Positions 33,936 through 45,547 are shown, numbered from the stretch's first letter. The stretch is DNA of 64,000 bases from Bactericera cockerelli (GCA_024516035.1 CM044967.1:466383-530382); one strand, 5' to 3'. Notes: generated from the sequence alone by a model not told the origin. A program made the numbers and translations.

Positions 33936-34070
33936 CTTACTCCGCCCTTGAAAATCGAGATCAGCGAGAAAATCTCGAATGTTAGGTTCAAGAATATCTT
34001 CTATGTTTAATTCCCGATTTAAGAATGGACCTACAATAAAGAGGAAGAGACTCTTAGCTAAAGCAGTCAT
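33936..34070 (-). other. Unassigned open stretch beside gap
   Basis: The minus strand reads MTALAKSLFLFIVGPFLNRE then LNIEDILEPNIRDFLADLDF up to the gap. An internal TTTATTGTAG could be a splice acceptor. Composition is protein-like but I recognise no family and the other side of the gap does not continue it. It may be an exon or part of a transposon. Confidence 0.25.
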
Positions 34071-34771
34071 TTGACAAGAATACTATTGTTTAGTTAGCAC
34101 TTAGCATTTGATGAACTTGTTCAAATAATTTATACAATTATACATACCCCGTTGTAAACATAGGAAGGATAAATTGTAGGTCATAAAGACACGAAGATAA
34201 AAGATGTGATATTCTCGGAATAAATAAATTAAAACTCGAAAAGGAAATGAAATTTCAGGCTAAGAAATACAATGTTAATTTATTATTTAATTCAGACGTG
34301 ATAAATTTAAAGTGAAGAAAATATCAGGAGATGGGTACCTACCTATTTCGAGAAATTTTATTTCATGCTCTTTTGTACACAAATTTATTTCAATTTCAAG
34401 CACAATTTAATTTACGAGTCGAAATTATTTCAAAGATACTAACATTATTCCTTTTTCCAATGAGACGAGACGAGGTCGGAAATATAAGTAAATGAATAAT
34501 AGGGTCTGACGTTTCGTCGTTATGTAAGGGGTCGTGATATTTTTTCTGATATTGTGTTCCTCCTTCAATGGACACCACTATTTATTCCGGCCGGGTAGTA
34601 TAGGAATAGTAATGGACCTTAGTTATACTGCCTAAAGGGGACACAAAAGTCCCTGTATGCATTGTTTCGGGTAGAATGTGACCAAGTAAAATATAAATTA
34701 AAAAAAAAGAAAAATATAGGATTACAAAGATCAAGTCGGAGTTTGAACCAATAACAGTGCACTAAAATAAA

Positions 34772-35196
34772 TTGAATTTTATTATACATTTTCAAACGGA
34801 ACAGATCAAACAGTCATAATAAAATGCACTGTTTATCAACTGTTGCTCTCAAAACGTAAACAAACATCCGAACCCAGTCGGGGAATCGGTTATTTTTGAA
34901 CAGAATGTTCTGACTTCAGATTGGTTCTCATTCTGCGTTCTTTTGAAAATTCGAGTATTAAATGAGAGCGCCAATTTTTGAATCTGCATTTTAAATTTAT
35001 TTTTGAAATGAGATGAGTAAGAACCAATCAGAGAAGACCAACACAAAAGACCAACCAAAGCTGATTACAGAAATTTCACTCTGTGTTGATCTTAAAAATA
35101 ACCTTGTTATATTTTCTTTATCTTCAACCAATCAAATACCACAGACATGTAAATATGTTTGTGCTGTTCCGGTTAAAATTTTATAATAAAATTCAA
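34772..35196. mobile_element. MITE with about 40 bp inverted ends
   Basis: The left end TTGAATTTTATTATACATTT and then CAAACGGAACAG pairs with the right end CTGTTCCGGTTAAAAT and then AATAAAATTCAA. It is about 425 bp with no coding potential. Both flanks are AT-rich and no duplication could be fixed. Confidence 0.75.
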
Positions 35197-35199
35197 CTA

Positions 35200-37150
35200 T
35201 AGTCCAAGTAGGGACGGTCTGCCCTTATCTTAGTGAAATCCTGATGCATGATTACTATGATTAGTGTGTAGGTCCAAATGCGTGAGTAGTCACCGTGAGG
35301 CAGTCACTCAGGCGACTAGAACTCAACACTATGCCGGAACCTTCAATGATGTAGAAAATATCATCAAATACTTTGGAAAATGTATGGACTTCATAAACTT
35401 GGAATTATTTAATTAAATACAATCAAGCAACTTTTGATGGAATCATTATTGGAACTGTGAAGTGACCCCACGTTCTCCTACACCTACCCTCCACTCAGTC
35501 CCACATAGACGTCCACCGTGCCAAGTGACCCCACATCTCCCTACTTGTTCTCTGCAGCATTATCCTTCGTTCTTACTTCCATTGGTCTCGGCTTGACCAC
35601 TCCTCTTGAGTTTAATATCATATTTAATGTTAGCTTCGGTTGCCATGGAAACTTGAATTGTGAATAGCCCTTCTTGTGATAATCATAATAATGATACATC
35701 GTTTTCCTTCACTGTCATTAAAGAAAAACGTGCGGAAAATATTGAGGGTGCCTTTGCCAGAAATATATTCAATGAATACTGGGCATTTTTAAAATATTTA
35801 ATTTTAATATTGCACTTAGCTTTCTTTTCTTGAGAAGGAAAAGTGAACGGGAACTTGATGTCAATTATACTCAATTCTTATGATAACGAAGTTTGTTTAT
35901 TTTCGGGTCAATGAAGTAAAAAAAAAAAAATACACTACATAAAATAATTACTAAGCCTGGGGATTTAGACAAAGGCTCGAACACAGCTCAAGCTGAAAAT
36001 TAAATATTTATACCAAGGATATCTTTCACTATTCAGGTAAATCTGGTACATGTCGACAAAACAAGAACAAACACTATTAAATTTAGCCGAGCTACAGCTT
36101 CGATAAGGTCTTAAACTGATTACAAATTTATTATTTTTAGTCTGAAAGTTTTAAATCCATTATCGAATCCTGGAAGGGCTTGACTATAATATTTACTACC
36201 CCAAAGTGATGGTCTCGAAGTTCCAGGCTAGGTAAAGAAGTTGAGGAATTCCGTAGGGTAGAATTTCATGGCCTGACCAGGGATTGAACCCATTCCTAAC
36301 TGTTCACAACATTCCCAGCAGCTGCTTCAAGTCCCTCCATCCAATACTTGTCGTTAGTTATTTATATTTAACAATAATTAAGTTTCGCGACATTATTCTC
36401 AATTAACTTTTATTTATAAAAAAAAAAATATTAAATGTCGGCATCTCTTTGTGATTAAGAAGTTGAACATTTTTTTCAGCAAAAAACCAGACTCTACTAT
36501 ACATAAAACGCGGCTTTTAAATAAGAGAGAGAAGAAGAGAGAGAGAAAGATTAGAGACAGAAGAACAGATATGCGGGCAGGACACATACACTGGTATTGT
36601 TTGTTGTGTTGTAGAGTCAGTATCGAGAAGTAAACTGATAAAGGGAAAAAAAGTGATGCGACACAATGCAACTATTCCATGACTATTTCATTGTAACTCT
36701 GTTCTGCAATTTTCAGCAAACACTCATCATATAAATTAATGTTTGTTGCGCTCATTTAAATTCACCCAATGATAATTAATAAGATACACATCAGAAATTA
36801 GGTACGTGCGTACCAGCATTTTTAGGTGACCTAACTATCACCTCTTTCCTAGAAACAGGCATGTAGTGAAGTTGGATATAAGATATAAACCATCGATCTA
36901 TCATCTGCAAGTTTGTATCTTACGTCTCATCCAATAACATTGGTTAGTACCTATCTGTTTTTTATTGAGTGGGTTTACCTGTATCAATAATTCCACAGTA
37001 AAAAAATCTGGTGTAAACATCACACGACTTTCCTTATCCCCAAAAAGGAGTCGAATTCCGCCACTGGTGACTCAACGGTAACAGATAACTAAAAACCAAT
37101 ACCAAATTCGTAATCAGCACTTCAAAATCATTGAATTTGATATGTCACAA
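35200..37150. other. Gene-free stretch
   Basis: It holds GTGACCCCAC-rich text near 35460-35550, a tRNA-like B box in reverse (GGGATTGAACCCATTCC) at 36282, and a GA-rich run at 36523-36560. No exon was recognised. Confidence 0.5.
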
Positions 37151-37169
37151 CCGCCATGTAGGATGAATA

Positions 37170-37650
37170 ATAAAAAAGTTAGTCAAAGCGGGTCCCCCCG
37201 AAATACCGGTAAATTGGGGTAGAGTTCCAAAAAGTTCAAGATATCAAAAAAATGATCAGAATAGACCCCTATTATTTTTTTAATCTAAGAAAATGTTGTT
37301 CTCTAAAAATTTTGTATCTTTAACCAATTTAAAGAAGCAGCGCTTGCGGCTAGCATTTGCGGCCCTGTGGCCGCAGAATGCGACCGACTTCAACCAAAAG
37401 TTTCGTGGTTCGTCTGGTGTATAAAATCAATTTGTGTACCAAATTTCAAGTCTCTAGCTTTTACCGTTCTTGAGATATCCTGTTCACACACACACAGACA
37501 GACAGACAGACAGACAGACAGACGCACGGACCAATGGCTGAAAACAACTTTTTTGGTATCCTGAGGCCATGATTCGTCCAGAAATGTGAAAAACTGGGTA
37601 GGTCAAATTTTCGACGAATACAATACTTTCCTTATTATAAGATAAGGAAA
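37170..37650. repeat. Interspersed repeat with CAGA microsatellite
   Basis: ACCAAATTTCAAGTCTCTAG, then TTCTTGAGATATCC, then a CAGA run at 37494-37521, then GACGAATACAATACTTTCC and ATTATAAGATAAGGAAAGTA (an inverted CTTTCCTTATTAT). This layout is common to several dispersed insect repeats. Class uncertain. Confidence 0.55.
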
Positions 37651-37737
37651 GTAAAAAGCGACTTTCAACACTAATAATAATTTTAATCTGAGAAAATGCA
37701 AAGACAAGCGATCTCAGAAGTCGATCACTTGTCTTTG

Positions 37738-38308
37738 CATAGGGTTGGGTGGAAAATATTGCCACAGGCAATAACCCCGCCCACTAGTTAGGACGTATGT
37801 TTATATATGTATATTTTTTTATTCTTTTTCCTTTTATTGTACTTATTATATATTGTTTCCATTTTTAATTATTGGTACTGTACAACTGTAAATATATGTC
37901 TTTTATAACTAATAGCCAGCCTCCGCGGCGTGACGGTTGTGACTACTGCCAGTAGTCCAGAGATCCTGAGTTCGATTCCCGGTTAGAGCAGACTTTTCGC
38001 ACAGAAAATTCTGTTCCCTCCGAACCTGTGAGTCTGGCAATTCCGGCCCTACCCAGGCTGGTCGAGGTTAATGTGGGTAGCTGGTACGATTCCCAGCGAA
38101 TGGAGGGTAAAACCCCCGTCCTGTCTACCTCAAGTCAGGACGTTAAAAACAAAAAGAATCAATGGACATGAAAGGAGCCTAGACATTAAAATCTGGGCGT
38201 CCATATAATCCTCTCACCACCGTGACTTAGGTATCAATACCTAACTCACGGACACGGAATTATTTATTATTATTATAACTAATAAAGGGTTTAATAATAA
38301 TAATAGTA
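37738..38308 (+). mobile_element. CR1-like 3' end split by a SINE
   Basis: AGGGTTGGGTGGAAAATATT, the hairpin TTGCCACAGGCAA, CCCGCCCACTAGTTAGGAC and, after a SINE, AATAAAGGGTTTAATAATAATAATAG. It parallels 31246-31427 and lacks coding sequence. Confidence 0.8.
37915..38272 (+). repeat. SINE family C, full copy with target duplication
   Basis: It is flanked by the 12-bp direct repeat TTATAACTAATA (37903-37914 and 38273-38284). The head GCCTCCGCGGCGTGACGG, then GTCCAGAGATCC and GAGTTCGATTCCCGG is tRNA-like. The body has ACCCAGGCTGGTCGAGG, GGTAGCTGGTACGATTCCC and GCGAATGGAGGGTAAAACCC. It ends with ATT units. The length is 358 bp. A perfect target duplication shows it inserted into an already resident CR1-like end. 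Confidence 0.92.
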
Positions 38309-38309
38309 T

Positions 38310-39510
38310 TCCTTAGTATCTTTCTTCTTATATGAACAGGAATTCTAAAATTTCTTTGTGTAGTAAATTTATGAAGGTTAAAAAAGTGTCGAAAATGATG
38401 GTTGTTTTTTATATTGTCGAATAATTTGTACTTGTACTTGCATTTGCATATTTTTATGTAATACATCTTCTTAGAATACAACTATTTTTATGAAATAAAC
38501 TAGTACTAAATGACATAAATTAGACATTATTTTCTCCTGTGTGAAATACGAGTGTACACGGGGGTGTATATTTAACCAATGATTTAACGTAGCTTAAAAA
38601 TGACTTAACTAAGAAAATTGCAATTTTCTTAGTTGCAATACTAGGCAGTAGGTACCCACAACATGCAAAGGCAAAATACTCAAAGTTCAACACAAGCCAA
38701 TTTATATGACCACTGAAATAAAACTGCGAAGACATTTTTCTTTGGCTACTATTGGTTTTAGATTTGTGAACTGGTGACTCGATGGATTCAAATAATTTTC
38801 ATTTCTTCTGCAGATGTTGTCTTGAGACGCGATACAACTACATTCGAGTTGACAATTCTTTGATTAGCCGCCCTGAGCTACGAGTGAAGTAATCCGGCTT
38901 AACACTCGGTATTTCTTTTTTCCACTTCAATCCGAAGAAAACTGTCTAATTTCCACACACTCAACATGATATCGAACTTCTCTTCGCTAATTAGCGTCTT
39001 GTACTCTTGTCCTGCGATGTGTGTATACCTGTACACTGATGTGTATACAATAGTTGTTCATTCTATTTTTTTTCTCACTTAATTATACATTTATTTCTTT
39101 TAATTGTTCTACCATAGAACTGTTAGAAGAACTCTTCATATTTTAACTTGCCTAGTTTTCGAGAGAAATATTGTTTTCAGGAAGTCTTCTTATATACTTG
39201 GTTGAATTTACTAGAATTCAAAACAAGGTTTCCTTTGTAAAAAAATTGAATAGATCTGATAACATGAGTTCGTAAAGTTCTACTTCTCACTATGATATCA
39301 TTATTATTATTATGCAAATACGCCTAGGCTAATAGGCTCTTCATAACTTAAAATTATCATACCTCCATGTTAATATGGAATAGGTTAACGAGAAATTACA
39401 ATCACAAAATATTTATAAATTTAATTTTGAAATAGTCATAAAAAATGTATGCAATAAGCCAAGAAGAATTTGAATTCCATCATTTCTTATCGTTGAGAAA
39501 TTTGGAGATC
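38310..39510. other. Gene-free stretch
   Basis: AT-rich DNA with a short perfect inverted pair around 38615 (AAGAAAATTGCAATTTTCTT). No exon or repeat family was identified. Confidence 0.5.
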
Positions 39511-39512
39511 TG

Positions 39513-39697
39513 TAGCCTGTTCCAGAAACTCTCTCCACTCTCATAATCTGCAAATCTCCGATTCAACTGTCACACAAAGCACTCTGATTGGTTGATTTGA
39601 ACGCAATAACCAATCAGAGTGCTTTGTGTGACAGTTGAAACGGGTATTTTAGGATTTTGAGAGTGGAGAGTGTTTCTGGAATGAGCTACAGATGAGA
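39513..39697. mobile_element. Palindromic MITE, family F, best copy
   Basis: Outer ends TCTGTAGCCTGTTCCAGAAA and TTTCTGGAATGAGCTACAGA are inverted repeats. Inner palindromes are CACTCTGATTGGTT against AACCAATCAGAGTG, and CTCTCCACTCTCA against TGAGAGTGGAGAG. Nearly the whole 185 bp can fold into one hairpin. Other copies are at 22717 and 25139. Confidence 0.85.
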
Positions 39698-39879
39698 TGT
39701 CTCGACTGGAGAAAAGCAGATGGCTTCATGATTGAGGAGAATTTAAGATGGTGCACGGAACGTACGTCATGGAACGTAGAACAAACTTAGCAGTTGAAGT
39801 GATCCTCACTTGAACTTGGCTTTACATTCATTCACATGGACAGTGCAAAAGGGTCCCGGCAGTTTAGTAGTCAAGGTGT

Positions 39880-39945
39880 TGCCGCGTTGGTCTTGTAATG
39901 CAGAGGTCCTGGGTTCGAAACCCAGCTTGGAACATGACAAATTAT
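39880..39945 (+). repeat. tRNA-like SINE head
   Basis: TAGTCAAGGTGTTGCCGCG, then TCTTGTAATGCAGAGG and GGGTTCGAAACCC. The acceptor arms do not pair, so it is not called as a tRNA gene. Confidence 0.5.
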
Positions 39946-40017
39946 GATCCTATTTGCAATTTTTACACATAGTAATACGTCTTGGACTTATTGCTAGAAT
40001 AATGGGACTTTTTTTAA

Positions 40018-40172
40018 AAAATTATCATATTTGTGTTAATCACTTTCGTGGTGTCACAACTACTCTAACTCGCTTTACTAAATTTACGCTGTAACCGGGA
40101 CTTGATCCACCGACCTCCAGGTTACAAGTCCGCCGCCTTATCAATCAAGCTACTGAGGTTGGTTAATGGGAC
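40018..40172 (-). repeat. SINE family A, reverse, well preserved
   Basis: The plus strand reads ATTATCATATTTGTGTTAAT, TTTCGTGGTGTCACAACTAC, ACTCGCTTTACTAAA, then the head CTTGATCCACCGACCTCCAG to CAATCAAGCTACTGAGGTTG. It is one of the two complete copies. Confidence 0.88.
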
Positions 40173-41409
40173 TTAATAGTCCCATTGAGGCAGTAGAAAT
40201 TATTAGGCGATACCTATTATTTTTAAGACTTAGAGAAAGCTCTGCTCTCGTATTTTCTTGAAATCTCAGTTACTTAGACTTTTAATTTCTCATGACGTAA
40301 TACAAAATTCTAGGCCATTACATTTCCAATCAGTCCAATCAATTTAAATTATTATTTTTCTGGTTGGTGGTCAACTTCGTAAACCCGCCCATTGAAAGTA
40401 CTAGTCTACTCTTTAATTCTTTTCAACGTCCATGTCGTCCATTACTAGTATTAGTATCTTCTTTGTTCATACTTCTTAGTCCTTTTATCAGATTTCAGTA
40501 TTGTTTATAAACTTTAAAGAAACAGCTTATAGGTAAGTTTAGTGAATATCTAGTCCAATAGGAAATATTTAGAAAACATTTCACCAAGCTCTTCAAAGTG
40601 TTATATCCTTCGCTTGTAAAGAAAATGTCAAGCATGCGGATTGCGAGTCAAATATTCCAAGCACTACGCCAAAGAGAGAAGAAAAATTCGACATATTCAT
40701 TCCACCGATCTATGTATGAGCTACACAATACAGAGTGGCACACGATAAAGTGAACGTCCTAGATTTTCTTGTCATATTACACGTTTTTTGCCCAGATTAC
40801 CCAAGTATAAAATGATTAAAGTGATTTTTTTTTTTGTATTTAACTCAGGTTTAATAAAGGAAAGATCTAATATTTCATAGTATTTCTGTTCCTGGCGATT
40901 TTAGAGCAAAATAGTACTATACCAAACTCGTTCTAGTCCACAGTGTTTTTAGATGATTTCATAAAAAAACATAGGTAGGGTCAAGGGGGGTAATTACGAA
41001 CGATTTTGAGCTACATTTTATAAACATATCTGTAACCCTGAGTTGCTTTTGTAAAATCCATGTCTTGTGATTTTTTTGGTATATAGACTTATTTAGCATT
41101 CTAATGGTGCATTATAAATAGTTTTGTGCATACTGTAGTATCTGTTTAGTGGTGTTCTTATTTACCCCCGCCTGTTCGCATTTACCCCCGCCTGACGGGG
41201 GTAAATGCGAACACATTATACAATATTAAGAACGAACTTTTTAATGGCAATATGTGCTTTTTATGTACAAATAATACACCAAAATTGTACTTTGTGTCTT
41301 TAGCCACCTGTATGACAATATGCAAAGTTTATGGACACACAGGATAGTGGTTTGAATCCTAACCACGAAGATAGTCAGCTCTTATCAAATAGGGTATCTC
41401 TATCTTGCA

Positions 41410-41772
41410 AATAATAGTAATAATAATAATTTCGTGTCCGTGAGATAGGTAAAGATACCTAATTCACGGTGGTGAGAGGATTATATGGACGCCCAGATCC
41501 AATGTCTAGGCTCCTTTCATGTCCATTGATTCTATTTGGTTTTAACATCCTGACTTGAGGTAGACAGGACGGGGGTTTCACCCTCCATTCGCTGGGAATC
41601 GTACCAGCTACCCACATTAACCTCACCCAGCCTGGGTGGGACCGGAATCGCCAGCCTCACATGTTCGGAGGGGACAGAATTTTCTGTGCGAAAAGTCTGC
41701 TCCAACCGGGAATCGAACTAAGGATCTTTGGACTACGGGCAGTAGTCACAACCGTTACGCCACGGAGGCTGG
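41410..41772 (-). repeat. SINE family C, reverse, nested in pogo-like element
   Basis: It carries the same ordered blocks as 37915-38272, reversed: CACGGTGGTGAGAGGATTAT, CCTGACTTGAGGTAGACAGG, CCATTCGCTGGGAATCGTAC, ACCCAGCCTGGGTGGGACCG, GGGAATCGAACTAAGG and CGTTACGCCACGGAGGC. Confidence 0.9.
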
Positions 41773-42089
41773 TAATAAAAGCATAATAATAGTAATAGTT
41801 AATTATGAGAGCTTTTGAAAGGTGTTTTATATATTTTTTTCATTTTTTTTTTTTTTACAGATTTTGGTCTTATCAATAGTTTCTAGGTCATTGTCAATCT
41901 CAGATTTGTCTTCTTCTACCTTCATTTCTTTCTTCTTTTTTGAAACTGTTTCCTCTATATTTCTTTTCGTTTTCTACACTTTCATTTTTCTTCCTTTCTT
42001 TTGCTATGTTCAAGTACACAAATACCTTCATTGGGTCCAATACATTAGGGTACTAATATCTTGGTACTTCTTACAACCTCCCAGTATTT

Positions 42090-42265
42090 CAGGATTTTGA
42101 GCCTTACGTTTGGAAAATTCTACTTTGTTTTGCGGAATCTCAAAACACTGCCGTTGCTCTTCTGACAGCCAGGTTGCCATTAAAAACATCTAATACGATA
42201 GCAGATATCATTTGTGCTTCTGTATACAAAGGAGGTGGTTTCTTCATCTTGTAGTTCCGGGGCAT
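42090..42265 (-). pseudogene. Pogo-type transposase N-terminus remnant
   Basis: The minus-strand ATG at 42265 opens MPRNYKMKKPPPLYTEAQMI, then SAIVLDVFNGNLAVRRATAV, and after a one-base shift EIPQNKVEFSKRKAQNPEI. MPRNYK with a run to AxxxxIPQxxV is the pipsqueak-like (HTH_psq) DNA-binding start of pogo/Tigger transposases. The DDE catalytic domain is absent. A stop follows the frameshift at the run of T near 42147. Confidence 0.75.
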
Positions 42266-43379
42266 TCTGAGTGTTTTGATAAATACAAAAAAAGTTTAAG
42301 GTAAAACAAACACCCAAAATATGCGTTCGTAATTACCCCATAGCAAAAAAATGCGGGGGTAATTAAGAACACCCAAAAACTATAACTTAAAAAATTGTTA
42401 AAACAATTATTTTTGTAAAATAATAAACAAAAACATGCTTTATCAATAATTAAAAGTAAAATAATGATAAAAATTCAAGTAACACTTACCTAAAAAATTG
42501 TTTTAAAAAAATCAAAAAACTTCAAAAATCAATTTTTTGATAGATCTATTTTCACTAGCTTACTAACTACAACTGAACATAAATACTATCGAAAACTCGT
42601 GTTCAACCTGTAAAAACAATTCAAAATAATAGTATTCAACCACCAGATTCGAAATATCTTATCCTGTTTAGTACAATGACCACTGTTCGTAATTACCCCT
42701 GTTCGTAAATACCCCCTTGACCCTAATACTTCTGATTTCTTTAAATTAGAATTTTCTCGGAAGTAAAATCACTGTATAGTGTAAAAATATCACTGGATAT
42801 TCAAAGTCTTGTTTATTTATGTGTGTGATAATTGCAAGAAATTTAGAATCATTTCGTATCGACCACCCGGTTCGTGTAGAAACATTTTATCATGCAAATA
42901 CTTAACTGTAGGTACCTACGTACAGTTCACTAATACATTGGGTGATCTGAAACTATGTCATTCATTAGCAGAGAAAACAGTTCTGGCGAGAAATACCTCG
43001 TCGCATTCTGTCACCTACATTTGAGGTATCTCAATGCGTAGTTAACGACTTCCCATTGGAAGAATGCGTGAGGGATTCCGATCCGTGGGGTGCCTCATGG
43101 ATAAATTAATATTGAGATTAACTGAAACCATGGGAAATTCCTCTGAGCTAGCTAGATTTTGTGTTGAAATGGTCCTCTCAGCAGTCTCAACAGAATGTGA
43201 TTATTCATTTGCACACACTATGGATATTAGTATTATTACAGTGAATATGCCAAAACTACATACCTAATAATTGGTAGTACTCGTATATCATGCAAAAGCT
43301 GAATATTAGTCGATAATAATATGCTAAAAATATAACTTAGCTTATTAGACTATCCAAAATTAGATATTAGTAAAGATAA

Positions 43380-43680
43380 CAAATCTACATAATATTATAA
43401 ATTAGTGGATATGCCAAAACTATAGTTTAGTGGAGATGCCAAAACTATAGTTTAGTGGAGATGCCAAAACTATAGTTTAGTGGAGATGCCAAAACTATAG
43501 TTTAGTGGATTTGCCAAAAGTACAGTTCAGTGGATATGCCATAACTACAGTTTAGTGGATATTCCAATACTATAGTTTAGTGGAGATGCCAAAACCACAC
43601 TTTAGTAGATACTCCAAAACTATATTTTAGTAGATATGCAAAAATAACATACATAGTACTTGGATATGCTGAAAGTACTG
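43380..43680. repeat. 25-bp minisatellite
   Basis: The unit GATGCCAAAACTATAGTTTA followed by GTGGA repeats about 10 times, perfectly in 43420-43510. Degenerate copies extend from about 43200 (GTGAATATGCCAAAACTAC) to about 43945 (GTTATGCCAAAACTACGG). The open frames across it are not genes. Confidence 0.88.
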
Positions 43681-44014
43681 TTTAGTTTATTTATTAGTGG
43701 ATACTTCAAAACTAGACATAATTTGATATTTTAGAGTCAACTCCCAAAAGTGCTCCCGAAAAGAACACACACATCATGTTGTCTGGTATATTCCAAATGC
43801 TCAAAGGCTAGATACACCAACACTGAACACTACAGAAATATATATTAGTGGATTGGATAACGACCGACTACTGGATATTTCAGAAATACATAGATATTAA
43901 GGGATACGCGAACACTACATATCGGTGGTTATGCCAAAACTACGGATTACTAAACATAGTAGGTAAAACTAAAGAGCCACCTGGTCACTATATTGGTTAT
44001 CTCTCCACTATATG

Positions 44015-44065
44015 TTTTCAATGTACAATTTTGTACATATTGTATGTACAATATGTACATAGATG
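44015..44065. repeat. TGTACA palindrome cluster
   Basis: AATGTACAATTTTGTACAT followed by ATTGTATGTACAATATGTAC forms overlapping short palindromes. It may be simple AT-rich drift. Confidence 0.5.
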
Positions 44066-44347
44066 TTGAGAGATGAGCGGACAGCGTGAGAATTGTCATG
44101 CCTCATTAATTACACAACTATCCAGTGCTTCCCCTTCCTGACAGTGGACAAACCTGACCAGGCTTTTACTTAGGCTCGTCAAACCCTTTACAACTTTAGA
44201 TACTTACAATGAGACAATCTATCCTACTTTGAGAATCTGATTATCAAGCATGAAAATTTCAATGTGATTTCTCATTGTGGTACTCTTGATTGAAGTTTTT
44301 AGTAATGAAAAATATCAGTCAAAACAAAAAGTAAAGGTACTATTAGC

Positions 44348-44600
44348 CTGCGTCGATGGCACTTTGAATACACCAGTTCTTATTCAGTCACTGAAGTTAA
44401 GCAAAGTCCAGCAATACTAGAATTTGTATGGGTGACCATTCACGTTCGAACCTCGAGATGCTGGCCCCACTCAGGCTGAGTGAGGTTAATTTGAGTAAAT
44501 GAGTAGCTAGTTTCTGAGTTTACAGCGAATGGAGGGTAAAACTGATATGACCAGCCAGTTGTAAACGATGCCGATGTAAAAGCCAAATAAAAAAAGGTAC
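44348..44600 (+). repeat. 5S-rRNA-headed SINE, copy 2 (complete head)
   Basis: From GCCTGCGTCGATGGCAC through TTGAATACACCAGTTCTTAT, CACTGAAGTTAAGCAAAGTC, GTATGGGTGACCATTC and CCTCGAGATGCTGGC it follows the whole of a 5S rRNA (about 115 bases), with diverged stems. The body then begins: CCCACTCAGGCTGAGTGAGG, TTAATTTGAGTA, GCGAATGGAGGGTAAAAC. It is followed by CAAATAAAAAAAGG. It is too diverged to be a 5S gene. Confidence 0.85.
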
Positions 44601-44639
44601 AATAAAAAAATGAACACACACAATACTTGCTATAAAATT

Positions 44640-45373
44640 ATGTTTTAGATATTCTCGGAAGTATTTTTAGTACTTTTTTTTCCTTTTAGGCGCTTTAACT
44701 CTGCTGGGGCAGGTCGTTCGCGCAGCTTTAGCACTGTTAATAACCAATTCTTCTTTCGAATTTAATCGGAGGAACAATAAATCATATTATGTTTGTATAG
44801 ATTCTCATGGTTCAAGGGCGAGGACAGGAGAACGTTTTTCTGCTGTCGCTGACGTGAGTGCTGTCCTCACTGAAAATTCCACAACTGAAGGTGTGTTCCT
44901 GATGTACATTAAACAAGTGAAATAACTTTAAAGTGCACCTAGGTACTTGGACAATTATTCCAGGGTTTCGCCATAATTTTTTTATGATTAAATCATAAAA
45001 TCGGTACAGTTTTACACCACATTAAGTCCTGAGTTGGCTCGTATAATACAAATAGATACCCACAGTACATTTAGATTTCAATCATATAATTAAATAGTAT
45101 GTTCTTGGTGTCCACAGAGTTTATTGACATTGTGTATGCTTTTAATAGTTTTAATATCTACTTTATATACTGGCATACCTCGTGAGTGCATTCGACCAGT
45201 GGCTCATCTGTGAAAGGGTTCCGAAGACGACCTAAAGAATTTTCCCATATTTTGCAGCTAATGTGTACATCGAGCTAGTTAAGATTGGGTAACTTGAACA
45301 AGCTCTTTTACATTCCAGATATAGGTATAATATATGTATGGTATATCCTAGTGGAGAATTGCATTGGTTTCGA
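44640..45373. repeat. Duplicated block, copy 1
   Basis: It contains TTTAGGCGCTTTAACTCTGC and ends GGTATATCCTAGTGGAGAAT then TGCATTGGTTTCGAT. The same text, with many small deletions, forms 45925-46562. Non-coding. Confidence 0.8.
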
Positions 45374-45516
45374 TCATGCGCGGATATAGCCCTCTTGTAC
45401 TGGGGGGGCACAATCGCACAATATACCTAAATAGGGGTTGTACCCACCGCTTCGCAAGCCTATCACACACACACTCACACAACACCACCACCACACACAC
45501 CACACACACACACACA

Positions 45517-45547
<31 letters not shown>

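Larger units (their letters stand above)
40978..42723. mobile_element. Pogo-like transposon, nonautonomous, TA-flanked
   Basis: The ends GGGTCAAGGGGGGTAATTAC and GTAAATACCCCCTTGACCC are inverted repeats with TA on each side (40976-40977, 42724-42725). The motif GTTCGTAATTACCCC or GGGGGTAAATGCGAAC recurs inside both ends (41169-41213, 42325-42370, 42685-42700), a likely set of subterminal transposase sites. A pipsqueak-type helix-turn-helix remnant lies at 42090-42265. A SINE-C copy is nested inside. Confidence 0.85.

Noticed and set aside
38720..38760. YYWF followed by a stop, resembling the vestigial C-terminus
   Set aside because: It is on the plus strand, opposite to vg, and the preceding residues do not match KDL.
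43380..43680. A CRISPR-like or coding repeat
   Set aside because: 25-bp units abut directly with no spacers; open frames are short and inconsistent.
44348..44463. A 5S rRNA gene
   Set aside because: Too many mismatches in the stems, single copy, and followed by a SINE body shared with another locus.
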